This document shows, piece by piece, positions 34,317-39,819 of a stretch of 39,819 nt of DNA (positions are counted from its first letter, which is position 1; each line of letters starts with the position of its first letter). The notes below the pieces were generated by a model. The model made no database searches, was not told the DNA's origin, and was given only the letters and a program-made list of their open reading frames with translations. The stretch is from JAWXCE01 sp034440495 (GTDB lineage Bacteria; Pseudomonadota; Alphaproteobacteria; Rhizobiales; Rhodomicrobiaceae), in the NCBI GenBank assembly GCA_034440495.1, contig JAWXCE010000058.1, forward strand, positions 1 through 39,819, read 5' to 3'. A program made the translations under genes and the position numbers.

Positions 34317-35302
34317 GCCGCCGCTCCCTTCGCCATAGCGCTACTGCCTTGCGCTTTTGCTCGGCCATCCAGCGCCGCCTGCCATACTGCGCCGAAAAAG
34401 GCATGAAGATAGCGCGTGGCCGGACAGTAAGACCAACTTTTCGCGGCTAGCTCGTAGCCGCCCGGCGCGCCGGATTCAAGACTGTCGCGCATGCGCATTA
34501 TGATGAGCGTGTTAGCGGGAACCCGTGCGGCAACATGGGGCAGCATCACCGCCGCGCGCGCCTGTCGCAGTACGAGCACGGGCGCCGTTCTCACCTCCGC
34601 CCATGGAAATGGTGCGTTGAGGCCATTTGCCGGCGCACTTGATCCTGGCGATTTGCGAGCACGACGCTCGCCAAACGCCTCGCGCATGTTTTCGAGTAGC
34701 GTTATCGCGTTATCGAGGGTGACAGCGACAGAATGCAGGCCGCTGGGGTCGCCTCCCATAAAGCGCAGAAGCGCGTTGCGGGCGCGGATATGTCCGCCGT
34801 TCATCCGGATGAAAATGCCGCGTGGCGAGATCGGGCTGCGCGCCCGGTTGATACGGCGGTAAAGGCGGAAAATCTGTCTGTACTGGGCTATATTAAAGCC
34901 CGCGTCGCCCCCTGGCGTCATTGAGCGGAATGGGAATGCGGCGCCATAAGCAAGCGCCGCGTAGGCGGTGTCGCGCGACCCGGCGCCCGCTACGTAAGCG
35001 CCGAGCGCTTCGATGACGGCGGGCGACCACGATGCGGCGACGCTGAAGCCGCCCAGCCGCTGTCTGAGATCTAATTGGCTGTGTTTGCGTTCTGGGTCGT
35101 TGCGTGACCGAAGCGAGAGCCAGTAGCGTCCGTTCAGATCGAACTGCCGTTTCACACTGCCGGTGATGATGCGATTAATGAGCGGCCCAGCGACTGCGTA
35201 CTCCCGGTCTAGCCCCGGATGCTGTAAAAACACTGCAATTTCCACGGGATCGTCGGTCACGACGAGCGATGCGAGGCCGAATAACCTGATATGACGCGCC
35301 AT
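34313..35302 (-). CDS. Unrecognised 329-residue protein in the oxygenase cluster
   Basis: No family is recognised with confidence. The protein is soluble, basic, and without a signal peptide; it starts MARHIRLFGLASLVVTDDPVEIAVFL. Near the C-terminus VPANTLIIMRMRDSLESG and SYCPATRYLHAFFGAVW loosely recall the region around the cysteine ligand of cytochromes P450, but the FGxGxRxCxG motif and an ExxR motif are missing. It lies between the alpha-dioxygenase (21-base gap) and the reductase (4-base overlap), so it probably acts on the same pathway. A hydroperoxide-transforming enzyme would fit the gap in the pathway; that is speculation from context. Confidence 0.65.
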   Translation of the reverse strand: MARHIRLFGLASLVVTDDPVEIAVFLQHPGLDREYAVAGPLINRIITGSVKRQFDLNGRYWLSLRSRNDPERKHSQLDLRQRLGGFSVAASWSPAVIEALGAYVAGAGSRDTAYAALAYGAAFPFRSMTPGGDAGFNIAQYRQIFRLYRRINRARSPISPRGIFIRMNGGHIRARNALLRFMGGDPSGLHSVAVTLDNAITLLENMREAFGERRARKSPGSSAPANGLNAPFPWAEVRTAPVLVLRQARAAVMLPHVAARVPANTLIIMRMRDSLESGAPGGYELAAKSWSYCPATRYLHAFFGAVWQAALDGRAKAQGSSAMAKGAAA

Positions 35303-35323
35303 GTTACCGCCCCTTTGCCGATC

Positions 35324-37153
35324 TCAGTCCAGAGGCCACGGAAAAAAGGCGTTGCTGACGCGGTTCACCTTGTTCGACAGCTCCGGCATATGGCGGGAGA
35401 TGATCGAGGCGAGGCCGTTGTCCCGTATCCACTGCATGCCGAGCGGGGTATAGGTGCGGTCGTTGAAATCGTCCGTGTAGAAGCGGTCGCTTTTAATGCG
35501 GCGCGTCGCCATGACGATAAAGAAGCGGAAAGCCGTATCGGAGAAGCCGAAGCCTTCCGGCCATGGCTCCACGTGACAGCCGACAAGCAGATCGACATCC
35601 TCGATATCGTCGTAAACTTCCGCCAGTTCATTGGCGATGATTTCGTTGCCGCCCGTCATTTCGAGGAATGTCGCGGGCACGCGCATGCGCATGCGGCGGC
35701 GCATCTCGCAATATCGTGGCACGCCACGCTCGCGGTCGCGGAGGATGTCGATTGTCGCGAGGTCAATCACCTGCCCCACCGCGTCAGGCTCGTCCTGCTC
35801 CTTGAACTTGCGAAGCGCGTTTGGATAGTTATGCAGGCGCAGCAAGCCGGGGTGCGCAATGGCGAAGGAGTGCCATATGTCGTTCAAAGCCACGCGGTTA
35901 TAAATGGCGGGCGTTTTCTTGCCCGCGATTTCCTGTAGCGGCTGCGTTTCGATCACCGCGTTGCCATTGAGGCGGCGGAACGTCATATCGTCGGGGATGA
36001 GCGAGTGCATCCGGTACACGGAGATAAACTCTTCCGTCATGCTGTACATGGCTGAGTGATGATCAGCGTTGGAGCCGGGGATGCCCTGAATAAGGTCGGA
36101 CGCCGCCTCGCGGCCCCAGGCTTTCTCATAAGCCTCACCCATGACGCCCCACCAGTTGCCGCGCATTGCGTACCGGAGCGCTGGCGTGTTGAGAATGGAC
36201 GGCGTCCACTCCACCGTGTGGATTTTCGTCATCAGGGCCGCGTTGATGAGGCGGGCCTTGTTGAATATCCACTCGTCGTCCGCGTTCGGATAGTCCGCTT
36301 TCAGGTGGTCGGCGATTGCGTTGTGCTCGCGCGTGAGCAGCACCATGAAAATCGACAGGCCCAACCAATAGCCGATATTCACGCCCGCCATTTCGACGCC
36401 GTTCGCCGGGTCGATTTTGAAGCGATGATCAGCCTCCAGATGCAGTTTTCCGCCGGGGACAAGTTTGCCGCCTGCGTCGCTGCGCACTTGCCGCAAACGC
36501 TCCGCCGTGCTGCCGTAGATCTGCGAGCCATCCCACCAATGAGTCTCAAAATTGCGGTAAGCAGCTGGCATGTCCGCATCCGCTTCCGATGTCACCGGAT
36601 CGGTAAATGTCGCCTGCACGCTGATATGACCGGGACTATGGCGCGGCTCGCTCCATGTATCACCGTCCGGCAGCGGCACATTGATGAGACGGTTTGCGTC
36701 ATTCGTTCCGTGACTGAACCAGTCGTGTGTCATAAACTGCAACCATGCGGCGGCAAGCAAATTCAGCGATGGTACGGGGATAAATTCTTTTCGAGCGAGC
36801 AGCTTGGTCGAGATAAGGCGGGGATTAGGCGTGAAAAGTTGCGGTTCTTTCTCGCCATAGGAATATTTCAGGGGCACATTGCGGCCAAACCGCATGCCGC
36901 GCATCCCCATCGCAGGGTCACTCAGATCGTTGTAGGAACCGTCCGCCGTGCGTGCGCCACGAATGTCGAAACCGCCGGGGTCAGGCGCTGTTAGAGGAGA
37001 TCGCTCGGTCGAAAACAGGTTGCGGCGGCGCAAATCATGCTGAAGAGCCACGATGTTGGCTACGCTTGCGCTAATTGGAAGCCTGAACCATGGAACAAAC
37101 AGGTTCACGGCACGGAATATCGTGCTGAGAAACGCAACTAAAACGCGCAGCAT
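35324..37153 (-). CDS. Alpha-dioxygenase-like animal-type heme peroxidase
   Basis: The family adds O2 to the alpha carbon of fatty acids, giving 2-hydroperoxides that collapse to aldehydes one carbon shorter. From the ATG at 37153 (GGAGGGTG upstream; a start at 37213 is possible) the product has 609 residues. Matches to plant alpha-DOX run throughout: AAAWLQFMTHDWFSHG with the distal His143, THWWDGSQIYGS, LTREHNAIADHLKADYP, TKIHTVEWTPSIL, and SMTEEFISVYRMHSLIPD with Tyr380 and proximal His383, nearly the numbering of the plant enzymes. A hydrophobic N-terminus suggests membrane association. Other animal-type peroxidase activities cannot be ruled out. Confidence 0.87.
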   Translation of the reverse strand: MLRVLVAFLSTIFRAVNLFVPWFRLPISASVANIVALQHDLRRRNLFSTERSPLTAPDPGGFDIRGARTADGSYNDLSDPAMGMRGMRFGRNVPLKYSYGEKEPQLFTPNPRLISTKLLARKEFIPVPSLNLLAAAWLQFMTHDWFSHGTNDANRLINVPLPDGDTWSEPRHSPGHISVQATFTDPVTSEADADMPAAYRNFETHWWDGSQIYGSTAERLRQVRSDAGGKLVPGGKLHLEADHRFKIDPANGVEMAGVNIGYWLGLSIFMVLLTREHNAIADHLKADYPNADDEWIFNKARLINAALMTKIHTVEWTPSILNTPALRYAMRGNWWGVMGEAYEKAWGREAASDLIQGIPGSNADHHSAMYSMTEEFISVYRMHSLIPDDMTFRRLNGNAVIETQPLQEIAGKKTPAIYNRVALNDIWHSFAIAHPGLLRLHNYPNALRKFKEQDEPDAVGQVIDLATIDILRDRERGVPRYCEMRRRMRMRVPATFLEMTGGNEIIANELAEVYDDIEDVDLLVGCHVEPWPEGFGFSDTAFRFFIVMATRRIKSDRFYTDDFNDRTYTPLGMQWIRDNGLASIISRHMPELSNKVNRVSNAFFPWPLD

Positions 37154-37273
37154 TTCACCCTCCGCCGCAAGACTTAAACCTCGCATAGCGGTTTTGTATG
37201 CGCCATTCAACATCTATCCTGCGACGCCAACAGTTGGCGTGCGACCGTTGCGATCGAGCTTCAAAAGGGCGGA

Positions 37274-39424
37274 TCAGGTTGCGCCCATACCTCCTCCGTT
37301 TGGCCATGCGCTGTTGCCCGAAAGCTTGATAACAACGGCGGCGCCGACGTCTTTCGCCTGCACGGCGCGCCGTCCCTTGAGACGAAACGCCTCAATGTTG
37401 GCGCCGAGCAGAGCGAACGCTTCCAATTTGCGCGGCGGAAGCAGCGCCTCAGCGTCTTTCGAAGAACGCCCGGCCACGATTGGACGCACGGGCGGAAGTC
37501 CGACCTGAGTAAGGCGGTTTGGCGCGCCGAGCGCTGAAGAAGGCGAAGAGTTTATTCCGTGACCCAAGTTTAATTGCTTTCTTGGTTTGAGCACAACGCT
37601 TGCGTCGCGCGGTTTCTCGCATAATCTAGCGCCATCATCACCGGCTACTACCTGTAAAATCCGGTTATGAAACACTTCGAGCGTTTGCTGGTGGGCAATG
37701 CTGATAACGGCGCAATCTGGCAACTCCATATCGAAAATCGACATGGCAAGCGTCTGGTTAGCCTCGTCCAGCGCCGAAGTTGCTTCATCCAGGAACACCC
37801 ACTGGGGCTTATGGAGCAGCACGCGAGCGAATGAAAGGCGCTGTTGCTGTCCGTTGGAAAGACGCTGATCCCACCTGTCCTGCAGATCGAGCGATGGAAT
37901 AAGTTCTTCGAGTCCAACGCGTATTAAGGCCACTTCGATGACGCCCTGGTCGAACACGGACGAAGCCGATGGATAAACAACAGCAGATCGCAGAGAGCCA
38001 AGCGGAAGATACGGGCGCTGGGGCAGGAACATTACTCCATACTGCGGGGTATGAATAACGCCATTACCCCATTGCCAGATGCCCGCCATCGCCCGGAACA
38101 AGGTGCTTTTGCCAAGCCCGGACGCACCGGAAATCATAACCCGCTCGCTACTACGAATTGTGCATGACGCTTTCGATATTAGCGGCCGACCACATGGCGA
38201 ATATAAGCTGACGTTCGACAAAATAAGCGGCCCAGCAACTCCCGTAGGTAGAAGTTGTATTCCAGATAAGCCGCTAGGCCCGCTTTCGGTCTCGCTGGGC
38301 GTCAGCGCTCGGCGAATTTCGTTCACTCGAGTATAGACGGCGCTCCAGTCTGCAATGCGCGCGAAACTATCGACAAACCATTTCAGTGAAACCTGCACCT
38401 GATTGAAAGCGCCTACAACCATCATGAGGCCACCCAGCGACAGATTACCCTGCATGTATCCAGGCAAAGCAATAAGCACAGGGAAGATAATACCCACCCA
38501 GCCATAGCCGGATGTGACCCACGTAAGACGCGCAGTCGCCACCGCGCCTTGCCGAGCCACATTGAGAACGGAGGCAAACGAGCCATTCATAAGGGCGCGT
38601 TCATCAGACTCACCGCGGCAGAGCGCGATACTTTCCGCGCTTTCATTGGCGCGAACCAGTGCAAATCTAAAATCTGCTTCACGGCGATAGCGGCGAGAGT
38701 TGATCTCCATGAGCGGATGACCAACCTTCCATGCGATATAAGAACCAACAGCCGCGTAGGCCAAAGCGCACCAAACCATATATCCAGGCACAGACAGAAC
38801 GTAACCAGCGATAGGTAAAACCACTCCGGCGGAAAGCACCCATAATACCGCGATAAAACTAACCAACATCAGGGCGGCTTGCACAAAGCCAACGCCCAAC
38901 TCTGTGGACAGCTCGCTTAGCTGACGCACGTCTTCATGAATGCGTTGATCCGGATTGGAGTTATCGGGCGAACTCATGCGATATCGGTAAGCTTTGCCGG
39001 GCGCCATCCAAAGGTTTAAAAGCCCATTAGTCAGACGCTCGCGCAGTCTGATTTTCAGCGTTTCATGGGCGAAAACCTGCCCGACAACCGCGCACAACAA
39101 TATGCCAGCGATCATAGCGAACAGCAAAATCTGATCGCCAATAAGGGAGACAGACTTCTGTTCGATAGCGTTATAAAAGTCACGCTGCCAAATATTAAGG
39201 CGAACCTGAACAGCGACATTTACGAGCAGAATAATTAAGATTGTTAAAGCGAGTAAGCCTACTTTTGAGAGCAACAGGGACAGTAAAAAGGATTTATTTT
39301 TTAATGAGTGAAAATGTCTTACAGTTATAGAGAAAAATTTTCGTTCGATATACTTTGTGTAAGAGATGTTTTTAACAATCCTTCTAAATCCAGTTTTTCC
39401 GTGAAATTCTTGAGAATTACACAT
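37274..39424 (-). CDS. ABCD/SbmA-type ABC transporter (membrane and ATPase domains fused), long C-terminal tail
   Basis: The 716-residue protein has an ABC_membrane_2-type domain: VNVAVQVRLNIWQRDFYNAIEQK, and an EAA-like motif ESIALCRGESDE. The ATPase domain follows with Walker A SGASGLGKSTLFRAMAG, signature LSNGQQQRLSFAR and Walker B WVFLDEATSALDE. This group includes YddA, mycobacterial Rv1819c and the peroxisomal fatty-acyl transporters. After the domain, about 110 residues of low-complexity tail are unusual. The ATG at 39424 has GGAGG 12 bases upstream; a TTG at 39454 is an alternative. It lies upstream of the alpha-dioxygenase on the same strand, so an acyl or oxylipin substrate is inferred. 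Confidence 0.87.
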   Translation of the reverse strand: MCNSQEFHGKTGFRRIVKNISYTKYIERKFFSITVRHFHSLKNKSFLLSLLLSKVGLLALTILIILLVNVAVQVRLNIWQRDFYNAIEQKSVSLIGDQILLFAMIAGILLCAVVGQVFAHETLKIRLRERLTNGLLNLWMAPGKAYRYRMSSPDNSNPDQRIHEDVRQLSELSTELGVGFVQAALMLVSFIAVLWVLSAGVVLPIAGYVLSVPGYMVWCALAYAAVGSYIAWKVGHPLMEINSRRYRREADFRFALVRANESAESIALCRGESDERALMNGSFASVLNVARQGAVATARLTWVTSGYGWVGIIFPVLIALPGYMQGNLSLGGLMMVVGAFNQVQVSLKWFVDSFARIADWSAVYTRVNEIRRALTPSETESGPSGLSGIQLLPTGVAGPLILSNVSLYSPCGRPLISKASCTIRSSERVMISGASGLGKSTLFRAMAGIWQWGNGVIHTPQYGVMFLPQRPYLPLGSLRSAVVYPSASSVFDQGVIEVALIRVGLEELIPSLDLQDRWDQRLSNGQQQRLSFARVLLHKPQWVFLDEATSALDEANQTLAMSIFDMELPDCAVISIAHQQTLEVFHNRILQVVAGDDGARLCEKPRDASVVLKPRKQLNLGHGINSSPSSALGAPNRLTQVGLPPVRPIVAGRSSKDAEALLPPRKLEAFALLGANIEAFRLKGRRAVQAKDVGAAVVIKLSGNSAWPNGGGMGAT

Positions 39425-39454
39425 GAAAATTTTAAGCCTCCTCAGCTGATGCAA

Positions 39455-39474
39455 GATGCCCTTGTAAGGGCATC
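39455..39474. promoter_or_regulatory. 20-bp palindrome upstream of the ABC transporter gene
   Basis: GATGCCCTT-GT-AAGGGCATC is a perfect 9-bp inverted repeat with a 2-base centre, 31 bases from the ATG. No T-run follows, and the tiny loop argues against a terminator, so an operator for the cluster is the better guess. Confidence 0.4.
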
Positions 39475-39517
39475 CATAATAAACGCATAGAGCTAACTGA
39501 CTAAACGCGAAAAAGTT

Positions 39518-39819
39518 TCACGTTGCTGTTTGTTGCTCGGGGTATTTCATTTCGCCCGCCTGAAGAAGACGGGCAAATGCGCCTTCCATCTGCATAAGCT
39601 GACGGAAATTGCCCACCTCCATCATGCGCCCGTTTTCCATGACGATAATCTTGTCGGCGTTGGCGACAGTGGACAAACGGTGGGCGATGATGAACGTCGT
39701 GCGTCCGCGTCGAACCGCCTCCAGCGCGCGCTTTATTTTTGCCTCGGTCTCATTATCGAGCGCGCTGGTCGCCTCGTCGAGGATAAGGATCGGCGCATTT
39801 TTCAGGATGGCGCGCGCGA
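39518..39819 (-). CDS. ABC exporter ATPase C-terminus (5' part outside window)
   Basis: The last 100 codons of an MsbA/LapB-type ABC exporter are visible: ARAILKNAPILILDEATSALD (Walker B and D-loop), then ETEAKIKRALEAV, the H-loop in TFIIAHRLSTVANADKIIVM, and ENGRMMEVG. It ends in TGA at 39518-39520. The membrane domain and substrate specificity are beyond the edge. It precedes the ABCD-type gene on the same strand with a gap of about 90 bases containing the palindrome. Confidence 0.93.
   Translation of the reverse strand, partial: ARAILKNAPILILDEATSALDNETEAKIKRALEAVRRGRTTFIIAHRLSTVANADKIIVMENGRMMEVGNFRQLMQMEGAFARLLQAGEMKYPEQQTAT

Noticed and set aside
34313..35302. Calling the unknown cluster protein a cytochrome P450 or a catalase-type enzyme
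   Set aside because: The FGxGxRxCxG and ExxR motifs of P450s and the heme-tyrosine motif of catalases are absent; only loose resemblance near one cysteine.

Overview
The window looks like a chromosomal segment of a Gram-negative bacterium, most likely an alphaproteobacterium. The evidence is a moderately GC-rich genome with tight ATGA-type gene overlaps, tricarboxylate (TTT) and flavocytochrome c genes, RTX/type I secretion genes, and a dispersed palindrome of the TGTCATTCCCGCG type. The taxonomic call is an inference.

Region 1 (1-10260, minus strand) is a type I-E CRISPR-Cas locus. Reading right to left it carries an XRE regulator, cas3, a Uma2-family nuclease gene, a structured intergenic region, a small HTH-like protein gene, then cse1, cse2, cas7e, cas5e, cas6e and the first two thirds of cas1; cas2 and any full array would lie beyond the left edge. 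The most interesting feature is in the 268-base gap upstream of the HTH/Cascade genes (6091-6358). Two degenerate I-E repeats, both able to fold the Cas6e hairpin on the minus strand, flank a 33-nt spacer-like segment. The first 11 nt of that segment are repeated immediately downstream next to a canonical AAG PAM, at a possible promoter of the Cascade operon. This resembles a crRNA-like regulator (CreR/CreA type) that would direct Cascade to its own operon or to an adjacent element. cse1 itself carries an exact 57-bp tandem duplication and a run of 14 A.

Region 2 (10261-20823) is metabolic. About 1 kb without a recognisable gene is followed by a small lipoprotein, a tctCBA transporter, a 103-bp palindromic repeat, an acyl/oxalyl-CoA ligase with an overlapping ketopantoate-reductase-like gene, a secreted pilin-like protein, a fasciclin protein, and fccAB. 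The cytochrome subunit of fccAB has lost its heme-ligand histidine (CVTCF in place of CxxCH).

Region 3 (21121-28937, plus strand) is an RTX/type I secretion operon in apparent decay. A choice-of-anchor/5'-nucleotidase/RTX gene has four single-base deletions. The PrtD-type ABC gene and the HlyD-type adaptor gene each have one in-frame stop. A downstream HlyC-like lysine acyltransferase gene is intact.

Region 4 (29077-39424, minus strand) is a compact cluster: an ABCD/SbmA-type transporter, an alpha-dioxygenase-like heme peroxidase, an unrecognised 329-residue protein, an Old Yellow Enzyme-like reductase, two membrane-anchored di-heme cytochromes of the RoxA / Pseudomonas 10S-dioxygenase family, and a small membrane protein. 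Together they look like a bacterial fatty-acid oxygenation (oxylipin) pathway. The window ends in a second ABC exporter, cut by the right edge.
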